In this document: piece by piece, positions 55,893 to 64,000 of the stretch
Layout of the letters: each line of letters opens with the position of its first letter
Numbering within the stretch: the first letter of the stretch is position 1
Assembly: GCF_000238275.3 (NCBI RefSeq)
Contig: NZ_AHCF03000003.1
Span: 1,302,001 to 1,366,000 of the forward strand
Direction: 5' to 3'
Length of the DNA stretch: 64,000 bases
Origin: Pseudoalteromonas undina
GTDB taxonomy: Bacteria; Pseudomonadota; Gammaproteobacteria; Enterobacterales; Alteromonadaceae
Made by a program: the position numbers and the translations under genes
Notes under the pieces: model-generated
The model's input: only the letters and a program-made list of their open reading frames with translations
Database searches by the model: none
Told to the model about the DNA's origin: nothing

Positions 55893-57410
55893 ATGAAACG
55901 TATTATAAAAGCCTCTTCAATCGCGCTTGCACTGGGTATGTGTATTAATGCACAAGCAGCAGACTTTAATTTTTCTACAAAAGTAGACAGCGACGCAAAT
56001 ACGCTGGTTGTATTTTATAGCCAAGATGGCAGCAACAGCCAATTTAAAACACTTGATAAACAATTTGATGGCCAATTACAACGTGTTATCGATATAGAAA
56101 ACTTCACTGGCGATTACGCAAAAGTCGCGCAACTTGTCGCGCCTAGTAAAAGTAACTACAGCCGTATTTTGGTTGTAGGTACAGGTAAAGCAGACGAATT
56201 AAATAAAGCAAAAGCGGCTAAGTTAGGCGGTAATATTCATGCTCGCCTAGTTAAAGCTAAAGTAGGCACTGCCAGTGTTATTTTTGATGATGTAACGGGT
56301 GCAAATGATAATGCTGCGCTTGCTGCTAATTTTGCCCACGGTGCAAACCTACGCGATCACCGTTTTGAAAACTACAAAAAAAAACCAAGCACTGAAACAG
56401 TTAGCTATACGTTTGATGTTGATAACACCAAGCAAACTCGCAAGCTTTACAGCCAATTAGAGAGTATTCAAGCAGGTGTATTTTTAGCACGCGATTTAAC
56501 CTCAGAAGTGGCTACAGAAATGACACCGGTTGATTTTGCCAATGCAGCAAAAGAATTAGCGTCGTTAGGGGTTACTATCAAAGTGTTAGAGCCTAAAGAA
56601 CTAAAAGAACTAGGCATGGGCGCATTAGAAGCTGTGGGTAGAGGTAGCCAGCAAGGTGCACGTTTAGTAGTTGCTCATTATAAAGGTTCTGACGCTGCCC
56701 CTATTGCCCTTGTTGGTAAAGGCATTACGTTCGACTCAGGTGGTTACAGCATTAAAACCGGCGCGTCTATTGCACGTATGAAATCAGACATGGCCGGTGC
56801 TGCTGCAGTGCTTGGTACTGTAAAAGCAATGGCGTTAGCTAAAGCAGATAAAAACGTAGTAGCTGTTATGGGCATGGCAGCTAATATGGTATCGCAATTT
56901 GCTGTAGCGCCGGGCGATGTTGTTCGCACCGCTGAAAGCTTAAGTGTAGAAATTTTAAATACCGATGCTGAAGGTCGTTTAGTACTAAGTGATGCAATGT
57001 GGTATGCACGTGAGCACTACAAACCAGAGATCATGATTGATGTTGCAACCTTAACGGGTTCTAAAATTCGTGCTGTTGGTAATGAATACGCAGCGGTATT
57101 CTCTGATGATGACACACTAGTATCGCAACTTACCCTTGCAGGTAAACAAGTAAACGAAAACCTATGGCGCTTACCATTAGGTTATAAAGATATGTTGAAG
57201 TCTGACATTGCTGATATAACAAATGTAGGTTCAGGTGGCCCTGGTGCAACCACAGCCGCTACTTTCTTAGAGCATTTTGCTGGCGACACCCGTTGGGTGC
57301 ATATCGATATTGCAGGTAATGCCTTAGTGAAAAAAGGTAAAGATGAGCTATCACCAGGGGGAACGGGGTTTGGTGTTCGCTTATTAAGCGAATGGTTATT
57401 AGCTAACTAA
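55893..57410 (+). CDS. exported leucyl aminopeptidase (M17)
   Basis: The protein has 505 residues and a signal peptide (about 1-22, INAQA), so it is periplasmic or secreted, unlike cytoplasmic PepA. The C-terminal catalytic domain has GKGITFDSGGYSIKTGASIARMKSDMAG (metal and catalytic Lys region) and the hallmark NTDAEGRLVLSDAMWYA. It releases N-terminal amino acids using two zinc or manganese ions. It is a single gene with a long terminator. Confidence 0.93.
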   Translation: MKRIIKASSIALALGMCINAQAADFNFSTKVDSDANTLVVFYSQDGSNSQFKTLDKQFDGQLQRVIDIENFTGDYAKVAQLVAPSKSNYSRILVVGTGKADELNKAKAAKLGGNIHARLVKAKVGTASVIFDDVTGANDNAALAANFAHGANLRDHRFENYKKKPSTETVSYTFDVDNTKQTRKLYSQLESIQAGVFLARDLTSEVATEMTPVDFANAAKELASLGVTIKVLEPKELKELGMGALEAVGRGSQQGARLVVAHYKGSDAAPIALVGKGITFDSGGYSIKTGASIARMKSDMAGAAAVLGTVKAMALAKADKNVVAVMGMAANMVSQFAVAPGDVVRTAESLSVEILNTDAEGRLVLSDAMWYAREHYKPEIMIDVATLTGSKIRAVGNEYAAVFSDDDTLVSQLTLAGKQVNENLWRLPLGYKDMLKSDIADITNVGSGGPGATTAATFLEHFAGDTRWVHIDIAGNALVKKGKDELSPGGTGFGVRLLSEWLLAN

Positions 57411-57428
57411 TTGTTTATTAATACTAAT

Positions 57429-57465
57429 AAAAGCGCCAAAGTAGGTTTACTACTTTGGCGCTTTT
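57429..57465. terminator. terminator after the aminopeptidase gene
   Basis: A perfect 16-base-pair stem (57429-57444 with 57450-57465) has loop GTTTA, with T residues on the 3' side. Confidence 0.85.
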
Positions 57466-57593
57466 TGTACGAAAACAGTTTTATAGAGCTCAATACATCA
57501 CTATTAATAAATCCTTAAAAGTGTGTTTATTATTTGATTTTGTTTGATTTATAATCAAAGATAGAAGGAACAATTAGTAACGAGGTCAAAGGA

Positions 57594-59141
57594 ATGAAAA
57601 TAACCTACCTGCTCTACAGCATTTTTTATTTAAGCATTTGTTTTCTTTTCTATTTTGAACAGCTCTCCACCATTGCTGCAGCAATTATAGTGCTGTTATC
57701 TGCAATTTTTTATATAAAACCAGTAAAATCTGAATCAGCAAATAACAATTCGTCACTAGGTGCCGTGCAGTCGTTCAATAACAAAATTGCACAAAACATT
57801 ACCAAAGCCACCTCAAAAAATGCCATAGGCGCAGCTGAAGTGTCATTTTATGTTGATAGCTTATCTAAAGAAATAGACGCCTGTTATAAAGAAAGTGAAA
57901 CTGTCGGGCGTGCCACACACGAGCTTTCACAAAATAGTACTGAACTCAGTGACAGCATGACCACTATTAATCAAGCAATGGTACAAACAGCGCAAGCCTC
58001 AAGCTCTGCCGATAGCCGCTTACAAACGGCCACCAGCCAAATTGATTCGTTATCAGGCTCTATAGATAAAGTGGCCCAGCAATTAGATTTATTATTAAAA
58101 AGTGCCAGTGATATACAAAGCATTACCCAAGTTATTCAAAACATTGCAGAGCAAACCAATCTACTTGCTTTAAATGCAGCCATAGAGGCCGCTCGTGCAG
58201 GTGAGCAAGGTCGTGGTTTTGCGGTTGTTGCCGACGAAGTGCGTAACCTTGCAAATAAAACCAATGAAGCAACCAAACAAATTGCTGACATGCTCACAGA
58301 CATTAACGCCAACAGTATAAAAACCAATGAAGATATGAAGCAGGTTTCACAGCAAAGTATTTCTGTAAAATCAGAGCTTGAAAACGTGACTCAATCCTTT
58401 TTAACAATTAACCAAGATATTGGTGCCTCATCTACCGCGCTTGATAGTATGCATCAGTCTGTTTCTGCATTTCAGCATGCAACCACACAAATAAATAGCT
58501 CAGTCACTAGCATCAGTAGTTTATTGGGCGAAGTTACTAAAAAAGGCAGTACAATTTCTCAGCAAGCGTCTTCTTTATCGCTGGGATCAGAATCAATATT
58601 TAGAGAGCTTGAAAACATAGAGTATGACGCATTCTTTAAACCAATTCTGATATCGGCTAAACACGCCAGTAAAGCAATTGGCGAATGTTTTGAGGGTTGG
58701 ATCCAAAGCGGAAAAATAACCCAGCAACAACTTTTTTCGCAAAACTATAAACCCATCGAGAATACTAATCCAACCAAGTACACAACCGATTACGATAAAC
58801 TTACAGATCAATCACTGCCGGCTATTCAAGAACCAATTCTGGAAAATAAAGACATAATTTTTGCAGGAGCCGTTGATACTAAGGGCTACTTTCCTACTCA
58901 TAACAAACGCTATAGCCAAGCCCTAACCGGTAACTTTGAAAAAGATTTAGTAAACAACCGTACTAAACGTATTTTTAATGACCCGACAGGAATTCGCTGT
59001 GGTAGCCACACCGAAAGCTTTTTATTACAAACCTATAAACGTGATACCGGTGAAATACTGCATGACCTCTCGGTGCCAATTTATGTAAACGGTAAACATT
59101 GGGGCGGGTTTAGAATTGGGTTTAAAAGTACAAATCATTAA
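57594..59141 (+). CDS. methyl-accepting chemotaxis protein with C-terminal sensory domain
   Basis: The protein has 515 residues. Two membrane helices (about 4-22 and 25-46) form a short hairpin with almost no periplasmic part. The long cytoplasmic coiled coil contains the MCP tip [37 protein letters not shown], which binds CheA and CheW. The last 170 residues form a PAS/Cache-like domain ([39 protein letters not shown]), so sensing is probably cytoplasmic. AAAGGA precedes the ATG. Confidence 0.9.
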   Translation: MKITYLLYSIFYLSICFLFYFEQLSTIAAAIIVLLSAIFYIKPVKSESANNNSSLGAVQSFNNKIAQNITKATSKNAIGAAEVSFYVDSLSKEIDACYKESETVGRATHELSQNSTELSDSMTTINQAMVQTAQASSSADSRLQTATSQIDSLSGSIDKVAQQLDLLLKSASDIQSITQVIQNIAEQTNLLALNAAIEAARAGEQGRGFAVVADEVRNLANKTNEATKQIADMLTDINANSIKTNEDMKQVSQQSISVKSELENVTQSFLTINQDIGASSTALDSMHQSVSAFQHATTQINSSVTSISSLLGEVTKKGSTISQQASSLSLGSESIFRELENIEYDAFFKPILISAKHASKAIGECFEGWIQSGKITQQQLFSQNYKPIENTNPTKYTTDYDKLTDQSLPAIQEPILENKDIIFAGAVDTKGYFPTHNKRYSQALTGNFEKDLVNNRTKRIFNDPTGIRCGSHTESFLLQTYKRDTGEILHDLSVPIYVNGKHWGGFRIGFKSTNH

Positions 59142-59150
59142 TTCATATAA

Positions 59151-59175
59151 AAAGGGAGACACATGGTCTCCCTTT
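59151..59175. terminator. terminator between MCP and cytochrome b genes
   Basis: A ten-pair stem (AAAGGGAGAC / GTCTCCCTTT) with loop ACATG lies between convergent genes. Confidence 0.75.
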
Positions 59176-59190
59176 CTATATGTGATGTGT

Positions 59191-59742
59191 TTATTTTTTA
59201 GAAAACAGCATACGTTTAAAGGTGTTATCAGCCAAAATGTAATGATGAAATAATGCAGCCGCCGCATGTAAGCCTATTACGTAATAACCAACTTCGCCCG
59301 CTGTTTCGTGTATTTCTTTAATGGTTTTACCCAGCTCTTTGTTTTCACTTGCCAATGGAGGCAACTCTAAACCAAAAAATGGCACAGGTTTACCTGCCAT
59401 ACTTAATATTAACCAACCCGCAATTGGCATAGCAAACATAAACACATACAGCGCAAGGTGTACAAATTTAGCTAACTTATCTTGCCACTTTGCAGGCTCA
59501 GGGTGTATAGCTGGTACCGAGCCGCCCACTACACGCGCAACTACCCTCACGCTTACTAAAGCTAAAACCGATAAACCCAACATAAAATGCCACATTTTAA
59601 AGGCATCACGGGTTTCAGTGCCTTTATCAAATAATTCGCGAAGTTCAATACTACCGTACACAGTCACAATTAAAATAAACATCAACCAATGCAAAGCAAC
59701 AGAGAGTGTATTGTAATGAGTATCTGTATTTTTAAAATTCAT
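59191..59742 (-). CDS. cytochrome b561-family protein
   Basis: From ATG 59742 the protein has 183 residues; GGAGG lies seven bases upstream, which decides the start. Four membrane helices carry haem-ligand histidines in VALHWLMF, KMWHFMLG, FVHLALY and GLHAAAALFHHYILADNTF. This is the small diheme b561 type (YodB/CybB-like), which moves electrons from quinol to a periplasmic acceptor. The partner is unknown. Confidence 0.9.
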   Translation of the reverse strand: MNFKNTDTHYNTLSVALHWLMFILIVTVYGSIELRELFDKGTETRDAFKMWHFMLGLSVLALVSVRVVARVVGGSVPAIHPEPAKWQDKLAKFVHLALYVFMFAMPIAGWLILSMAGKPVPFFGLELPPLASENKELGKTIKEIHETAGEVGYYVIGLHAAAALFHHYILADNTFKRMLFSKK

Positions 59743-60053
59743 AATACCTCCTAATAAACGCATTAAAGTTAAAAGCTCACTTATGCATATGAGTACATGT
59801 ATACAGGCTAACCTTTAATCATTCACAGTTTAATGATCTGAAACATAGAATGAGTTAATAAGTCAGTTCAATAGTTTAATGATTCTGGAATTTAAGTATT
59901 AGTTATAATAACTGAGCAAGCTTAAAATAAACTTAAATAATAGGCATAAAAAAACGGCAACCTTAAGTTACCGTTTTAAAAATCAACGTGTTTTAGAAAT
60001 AATAAACAGCAGCAAATGAAAGAGTATCGAGAACGACGAGTGATTTAGACTAG
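59743..60053. other. AT-rich region left of the IS remnant
   Basis: This stretch of about 300 bases contains one imperfect hairpin with A/T tracts at 59950-59977 (stem with one mismatch) that looks like a terminator whose gene is missing. Two copies of GTTTAATGATnCTG-like words near 59827 and 59875 are probably chance. It is likely the edge of an inserted or deleted segment. Confidence 0.4.
59950..59977. terminator. orphan terminator-like hairpin
   Basis: Stem AAAACGG(C)AAC / GTT(A)CCGTTTT with one mismatch and loop CTTAA. It ends no visible gene on either strand. Confidence 0.5.
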
Positions 60054-60359
60054 CTAAAGGTAGCAGAATTGGTTCTTATGATGTCTGAAGTCAAGATTTG
60101 ACCCCATTGGTTTTTTTAGCGCATGAAATACGCGTGGGCTACCATAGGTTTGATGATTTACATTGAACACGTGCTTTATCATCAACAACAAATTAGCATC
60201 TGACAGCACTCTAGCTGACACTGTACGCTCACGCCAAGCATAAAACCCACTACGCGAAACATTAAGCCAAGAACACAAGCATTTGACGCCTAAAGCTTGT
60301 CCGAACTTTTTGATGAATCCAAATCGTTCTGATGTACTTCCGCCAGATACCGTTGCCAC
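60054..60359 (-). pseudogene. IS3-family transposase orfB, 5' fragment
   Basis: The fragment of 101 residues includes the N-terminal IS3 OrfB helix-turn-helix and the HQTYGSPRVFHALK block. It then runs out of homology into the 24-bp repeat and a random tail to TAG. The whole integrase core (DDE) is missing, so no transposase can be made. It overlaps orfA as expected for programmed frameshifting. Confidence 0.8.
60080..60103. repeat. 24-bp dispersed repeat, copy 2, at the orfB break
   Basis: Reverse complement of 798-821 with one mismatch. It sits at the point where the IS3 orfB loses homology, suggesting that it is the end of another element inserted in or deleted next to the IS. Confidence 0.55.
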
Positions 60360-60664
60360 TTTTTTAGCAGGTCATTCTCCTGCTTAAGGCGCTCATTTTC
60401 TTTCTTAAGCTTTTGAATGTTATTTAACTCTTTTTTTGTTGGGAGTTTACTCATTGTTTCGTTGTTGCTTTGATAGCGCGGTGCGTTTTTAAACTTACCT
60501 TCTCGATACTCTTTTCGCCAACGACTCAGCATTAACGGATGAATATCTAGCGCCTCGGCAACGTCCTTTGACAAGACATCGTCTCGTAAGCTTAGTTCGA
60601 CTGCTTTGACTTTAAAATTAACGGGATAAAACCATGTCTTTCTAGGTTAGGTATATCTAGGCAT
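60290..60664 (-). pseudogene. IS3-family transposase orfA with an internal stop
   Basis: The helix-turn-helix DVAEALDIHPLMLSRWRKEYREGKF and the leucine-zipper-like coil KLKKENERLKQENDLLKKW are typical of IS3 OrfA. The family's N-terminus (MPRYT, PRKTW) is interrupted by TAA at 60647-60649. A later internal start at 60574 gives a 94-residue piece. A perfect hairpin hides the ribosome site upstream. Confidence 0.8.
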
Positions 60665-60669
60665 TTTAG

Positions 60670-60691
60670 CCTCCTCAAAGTAATGAGGAGG
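60670..60691 (-). promoter_or_regulatory. hairpin sequestering the IS orfA ribosome site
   Basis: CCTCCTCA / TGAGGAGG form a perfect eight-pair stem with a six-base loop; on the minus strand one arm is the GGAGG of orfA. In IS elements such hairpins stop translation when the transcript comes from outside. Here the protected gene is already dead. Confidence 0.6.
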
Positions 60692-60736
60692 TGTCCACTA
60701 AAACGGGTGAGGAGCATTGTCCTTTTAAACGACTTG

Positions 60737-62377
60737 TTATGTCGCGGTTTGCTCAACTTTTTCAATTACTTTTGTCGATAGTTTAGCCATTATTTTTTTA
60801 ATAAAGTTTGGCTTTTTATGCGTTTCTGGGACAAGTTCAACTAAAGAGATAAAACTAACCCCTTTACTTTTTAGAACGTCAAATGATTTTTGATCATGAT
60901 TGCAAAGGTTTCTCGCCTTATCCTGTCTTTGTTGTTCTGTATTTCCCTTAACTAAGGGCAAGTATTTATCTAAGTTTGTATATGGGTTTTCTAGCTTTTT
61001 ATCAAAAAACACCTGATACAATAGCAGCCAATATTGGTCGATATCAAAGAGGCTCAATTGAAGAATACTTTTACAAAACACGACAACTTTTTGTTGGTGC
61101 GGTGTAAATAAATACAAAGTAGTGATAGCAATAACATCACCAGTCTTTATAATTTTATCCGCCATTTCATCGCTTAATGTTGCCGAGTAATATTTAGCAA
61201 TATAGAAAAGACACCAAACCATACCATCCGAGTTTTTATTAATTATGCACTCAGTTAGGGTAAAAATAAGTGACTTATAATAACTATCGTTAGGTTTTCT
61301 TGTCGCAACTGAAAGTAGATCGCCAATCAATGGTAACAAAATCGGATAATGCATTGTTAAGTTTATAGAGTAATCAAGCAAAGCAATTTTGGCTTTTGGG
61401 GTAGCTTTGTTTATTAATGATTTCAATGTAAATTTAAGGATGCTACCACCTGAGTTTTTTTCCTGAAGATCGAGGGCATAGTCGAGCATTTTTATACAAT
61501 AAAATTCATTCACTTTCTTACGTTGGCTAATTCTTGAGCCAAGGTCCGAAACCCAGTCAGCAGCTGTGGGCTTAGGAAGTTTTTTGATTTCGGTTTTCTT
61601 TATGTTTAAAAGCAAACCGTATACAGATAAAAATTCCGACAGATCTCTTATGAAAGATTCTGATTCTTCGTATGTTGAGCAAAAAGCTGTGTAATCATCG
61701 ATAAATCTATAAAACTCATAACCTTTGCCTTTAAGAAGTTTGTCCACCTCATATAATATGATTTCACTTATGATATTTGATGTCCCTGGCCCTATAGCTA
61801 CTCCTGTAGTCTCATTCCTTTTCATCATCCTTTGATGTTGGTCTAGTTCATTCTCAAAACCACCATTTTGGTTTATTTTTGCAGCTTGCACGCCCAAAAG
61901 TGCCCATGGTATAGAATGAGTGTAAATACTTGGGTAAAAATTTGAAATATCGGAATGTACGATAAATTTTTTACCTTTACAGGAATCATTATATCTCTTT
62001 GTTTTACGTTTGGATTGTTCGTAAGTCATTACAATAATTCGACCATCTTTATGTTTTAACGGTCGAATTATGCTGTTTTCATTGTTTTCAATATGACTGA
62101 GGGAATCCCAGTTTTCAGTTATGGTATTTACCAAATGTGCGTAAGGTAAAGGGTGAGGAATGGATATTTTACGATGGACATTATTAAATCTAGTTACGTT
62201 AAATGACAAATCATCATATCCACCACTTCGTAGTTTTATTGCTACTAATTCATCAGCAATGTCCGCACTAAAAGCACCGGAATTGAATATTGATGGTAAT
62301 TCTTCATTTCTGTTTTTTTGAAGTGGGAAGTAATTTGATTTAAGAAGTCCTTCTTTCACAAACTTTGAGTCTATCAT
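60737..62377 (-). CDS. stand-alone reverse transcriptase, UG/Abi (defence-associated) type
   Basis: From ATG 62377 (with AGAGGGA just upstream) the protein has 546 residues; ATG 62398 lacks a ribosome site. The N-terminus has a YFP-like motif (SNYFPLQ) typical of this group. The first catalytic Asp is in SDISNFYPSIYTHSIPWAL (near 143) and the paired Asp in YRFIDDYTAFC (225-228), replacing YxDD with FIDD. GVAIGPGTSNIISEIIL is RT motif 4. After about residue 290 the protein is purely helical, about 250 residues, as in Abi/DRT enzymes. There is no maturase or Zn domain, so it is not a group II intron. Phage defence is an inference from family; the exact UG class is not assigned. Confidence 0.85.
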   Translation of the reverse strand: MIDSKFVKEGLLKSNYFPLQKNRNEELPSIFNSGAFSADIADELVAIKLRSGGYDDLSFNVTRFNNVHRKISIPHPLPYAHLVNTITENWDSLSHIENNENSIIRPLKHKDGRIIVMTYEQSKRKTKRYNDSCKGKKFIVHSDISNFYPSIYTHSIPWALLGVQAAKINQNGGFENELDQHQRMMKRNETTGVAIGPGTSNIISEIILYEVDKLLKGKGYEFYRFIDDYTAFCSTYEESESFIRDLSEFLSVYGLLLNIKKTEIKKLPKPTAADWVSDLGSRISQRKKVNEFYCIKMLDYALDLQEKNSGGSILKFTLKSLINKATPKAKIALLDYSINLTMHYPILLPLIGDLLSVATRKPNDSYYKSLIFTLTECIINKNSDGMVWCLFYIAKYYSATLSDEMADKIIKTGDVIAITTLYLFTPHQQKVVVFCKSILQLSLFDIDQYWLLLYQVFFDKKLENPYTNLDKYLPLVKGNTEQQRQDKARNLCNHDQKSFDVLKSKGVSFISLVELVPETHKKPNFIKKIMAKLSTKVIEKVEQTAT

Positions 62378-62398
62378 CCGATCCCTCTGTAGCGACAT

Positions 62399-62729
62399 AA
62401 CAGCTTATTGAACACCACTTTGGGGAGTTATAGCACCCCAAAACGGCGTATATTACATTGCTCAATAATTCCACTAAATAACTTCAATGTAAACAAGTTA
62501 TTACGCAAGTTATAAAATTATCGTTGTTAAAATACACCAAAACGACTTTTAATAATGTTCTTGGGCAAAACACCGCACACTGTCTAAATATACAGTATTC
62601 TTTTTTAAGTTGAATATCGTTTATGAAATCTCTGTTTCTAACCATGGTTAAATTATAATGGTGCGATTTAAAACAAAAAAGCACAGCTCAAAGAGCTGTG
62701 CTTTCAATAATTAAATTAGAGCTGACAAG
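62399..62729. other. structured non-coding region upstream of the reverse transcriptase
   Basis: This region follows the terminator of the SDR operon (62678-62704) on the minus strand. It has a seven-pair hairpin TTTGGGG/CCCCAAA at 62419-62442, an eight-pair inverted repeat AATAACTT/AAGTTATT at 62477-62502 and a CAAGTTAT direct repeat nearby. Several defence RTs use a co-encoded upstream RNA as template, so an ncRNA here is possible but unproven. No convincing peptide is seen. Confidence 0.4.
62678..62704 (-). terminator. terminator of the SDR-mmsB operon
   Basis: A twelve-pair stem (AAAGCACAGCTC / GAGCTGTGCTTT) with loop AAA has a T-tract on the minus strand. It separates the catabolic operon from the reverse transcriptase gene. 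Confidence 0.85.
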
Positions 62730-63500
62730 TTATAAACGTATGCCGCCGTCTATCTCTACTACACGGCCAGTGAAAAAGTCGTTTTCGATAATATACTGAG
62801 CAGTATGGGCTATTTCAGCGGTTTCACCTAAGCGCCCTACGGGTGTTACTGCTAGCATGCGCTGTTTAGCTTCTGGCTTCATTACATCGGTCATCGCGGT
62901 GCTAATAACACCTGGGGCAATAGCGCCAACGCGAATACCAAAACGGCCAAGCTCTTTTGCCCATGTAGTGGTTAGTGCCACAACACCTGCTTTTGAGGCA
63001 GCATAGTTAGTTTGGCCAATATTACCCGCACGCGCTACGCTTGACATATTTACAATTACGCCGCCTTTGCCTGATTCAATCATGTGGCTAGCCGCTTCGC
63101 GCCCTGCTAAAAATACACCTGTTAAGTTAACGTCAATTACTGATTGAAATTGATCAAGCGACATTTTTTTTACCACTTTGCCGTCTTTGGCTTTTATAAA
63201 CATACCATCGCGTAAAATGCCGGCGTTATTAATTAATACCCCAATGTGACCAAAGTCACTGTTAATGGTATTAAATACGTCTTCAACTTCGCTCTCAACG
63301 GTTACATTAGCGCTGTAGCCTTTAATAGTGCCTGTTACGCCTGCTAATGCAGATAGTTGCTCGGTTGCTTCATTTAATTGGGCTTGCGCCATATCAATTA
63401 AGGCAATATTAGCGCCCATTAAGGCAAACTTTTGCGCCATTGCAAAACCTAAGCCTTGTGCGCCACCGGTAATAACTACGGTATTATTATTTATTTCCAC
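62730..63500 (-). CDS. short-chain dehydrogenase/reductase (FabG-like)
   Basis: The protein has 256 residues. The cofactor loop is TGGAQGLG, then NNAG, and the catalytic Ser and Tyr-x-x-x-Lys are in NMSSVA and YAASK. It starts at GTG with AGGAAAG upstream. It lies nine bases after mmsB, so a role in branched-chain amino-acid breakdown (3-hydroxyacyl-CoA dehydrogenase type) is likely. NAD is the probable cofactor. Confidence 0.85.
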   Translation of the reverse strand: MEINNNTVVITGGAQGLGFAMAQKFALMGANIALIDMAQAQLNEATEQLSALAGVTGTIKGYSANVTVESEVEDVFNTINSDFGHIGVLINNAGILRDGMFIKAKDGKVVKKMSLDQFQSVIDVNLTGVFLAGREAASHMIESGKGGVIVNMSSVARAGNIGQTNYAASKAGVVALTTTWAKELGRFGIRVGAIAPGVISTAMTDVMKPEAKQRMLAVTPVGRLGETAEIAHTAQYIIENDFFTGRVVEIDGGIRL

Positions 63501-63509
63501 AATACTTTC

Positions 63510-64000
63510 CTACTTCGAAAACAATTTAAAAATGGCACTAAAATCATCACTGCCTGCACCTTGGTGCTGCATCATAGTGTATAAATTTTTAGCCATTGAG
63601 CCCATTGGCGTTAGTGAATTACTCTGCTGCGCCGCCTCCATAGCAAGGCCTAAGTCTTTAGCCATTAAATCAACCATAAAGCCGGGTTTATAGTCGTTAC
63701 TAGCTGGTGCGGTTTCCATAACACCTGGGCAGGGGTTATAAAGTTCTAACGTCCAGTTACGACCCGAACTTACGCTCATTATGTCACTGAGTACTTTTGC
63801 ATCGAGACCGTTATTAATGCCCATTTGAATAGCTTCACTGGTACCCGCCATTAAAATACTCAACAGCATATTGTTACATATTTTAGCAACTTGCCCTGCA
63901 CCAATATCACCAGCATGGAATATGTTTTTACCCATATCGACTAATACAGTATTGGCTTTATCGAATGCAGTTTGCTCACCACCCACAATAAACGTAAGCG
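63510..64000 (-). CDS. mmsB: 3-hydroxyisobutyrate dehydrogenase MmsB, 5' end outside window
   Basis: The last 163 residues or so are present; the frame is open at the right edge, where LTFIVGGEQTAFDKA is the MmsB middle block. The substrate-binding GAGQVAKICNNMLL (catalytic Lys) and KDLGLAME follow. It oxidises 3-hydroxyisobutyrate to methylmalonate semialdehyde in valine breakdown. The Rossmann N-terminal domain lies beyond the window. Confidence 0.92.
   Translation of the reverse strand, partial: LTFIVGGEQTAFDKANTVLVDMGKNIFHAGDIGAGQVAKICNNMLLSILMAGTSEAIQMGINNGLDAKVLSDIMSVSSGRNWTLELYNPCPGVMETAPASNDYKPGFMVDLMAKDLGLAMEAAQQSNSLTPMGSMAKNLYTMMQHQGAGSDDFSAIFKLFSK

Larger units (their letters stand above)
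60054..60664 (-). mobile_element. IS3-family insertion sequence, truncated and inactivated
   Basis: orfA-like and orfB-like frames lie on the minus strand in the usual overlapping -1 arrangement. orfA should begin at ATG 60664 but has a TAA at its sixth codon (60647-60649). orfB breaks off about 85 residues in, before the DDE catalytic core, exactly where the 24-bp dispersed repeat begins. The right end near 60692-60720 has GTGTCCACT, like IS3-family ends. No other complete copy is in the window. Confidence 0.8.

Noticed and set aside
59820..59890. Repeated GTTTAATGAT words
   Set aside because: Too short and imperfect in an AT-rich gap; likely chance.
60737..62377. Group II intron or retron reading of the RT
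   Set aside because: No maturase/HNH domain, no intron RNA ends and no retron effector gene; the long helical C-terminus fits UG/Abi enzymes better.
62484..62684. 66-codon minus-strand frame upstream of the RT gene
   Set aside because: Composition looks random, no ribosome site, and it overlaps the hairpins; the region is better read as non-coding.
1..64000. CRISPR array, tRNA, rRNA or prophage
   Set aside because: No regularly spaced repeats, no tRNA cloverleaf or rRNA stretch and no phage structural genes were recognised by eye.

Overview
The window reads as a chromosomal segment of a marine gammaproteobacterium of the Alteromonadales, most likely Pseudoalteromonas. This rests on AT-rich codon use, the mix of families (VF530, Rmf, FabA, YbiT, MiaE, secreted M17 and S9 peptidases, rhombosortase, AcuR/AcuI), and very short intergenic distances. 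Genus is an inference from remembered family distribution; no database was searched. No rRNA, tRNA or CRISPR array was seen.

Layout. 1-2700 is a decaying accessory stretch of small membrane or secreted proteins. Three reading frames there are broken at or next to A or T homopolymers (T6 at 344-349, A6 at 1441-1446, A9 at 2153-2161). 2838-8240 holds a periplasmic amidohydrolase, a lipoprotein cyclase-family enzyme, a cold-shock/Excalibur membrane protein and a tightly coupled pair that looks like a pore-forming toxin tip plus membrane immunity protein. 8326-12264 (minus strand) holds a thiolase, a full-length proaerolysin-like toxin and a LysR regulator. 12583-18111 is small proteins, MsrA, MepB-like, two zinc-ribbon proteins, a GNAT-esterase pair and a TetR gene with twin palindromic operators. 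18209-33771 is mostly housekeeping: porin, ABC-F protein YbiT (apparently starting at an AUU codon), purEK, a YeiH-type exporter, a secreted EEP-family enzyme, an S9 peptidase, rhombosortase, gamma-glutamyltransferase, malic enzyme and a SIMPL protein. 33768-47653 has DUF2254, MAPEG, a sulfotransferase, MiaE, PFK, the response regulator-MoxR-DUF58-transglutaminase cluster with a Na+/H+ antiporter, a thioesterase, an M23 peptidase and a PTPS-like protein. 47849-59742 has fabA behind a FabR-type operator, rmf, the acuR-acuI acrylate module, a VF530 protein, DUF3859, a divergent protein kinase, a TonB receptor, a secreted leucyl aminopeptidase, an MCP and a cytochrome b561.

60054-62677 is an accessory insertion: a truncated IS3-family element beside a stand-alone reverse transcriptase of the UG/Abi (defence-associated) type, placed directly downstream of the terminator of a branched-chain amino-acid catabolic operon (SDR and mmsB, 62730-64000, minus strand, mmsB cut by the window edge).

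The best candidates for new biology are the reverse transcriptase with its structured upstream non-coding region, the proaerolysin homologue with a dibasic furin-like activation site and a palindrome at its promoter, and the orphan toxin/immunity-like pairs at 1-442 and 7187-8238.
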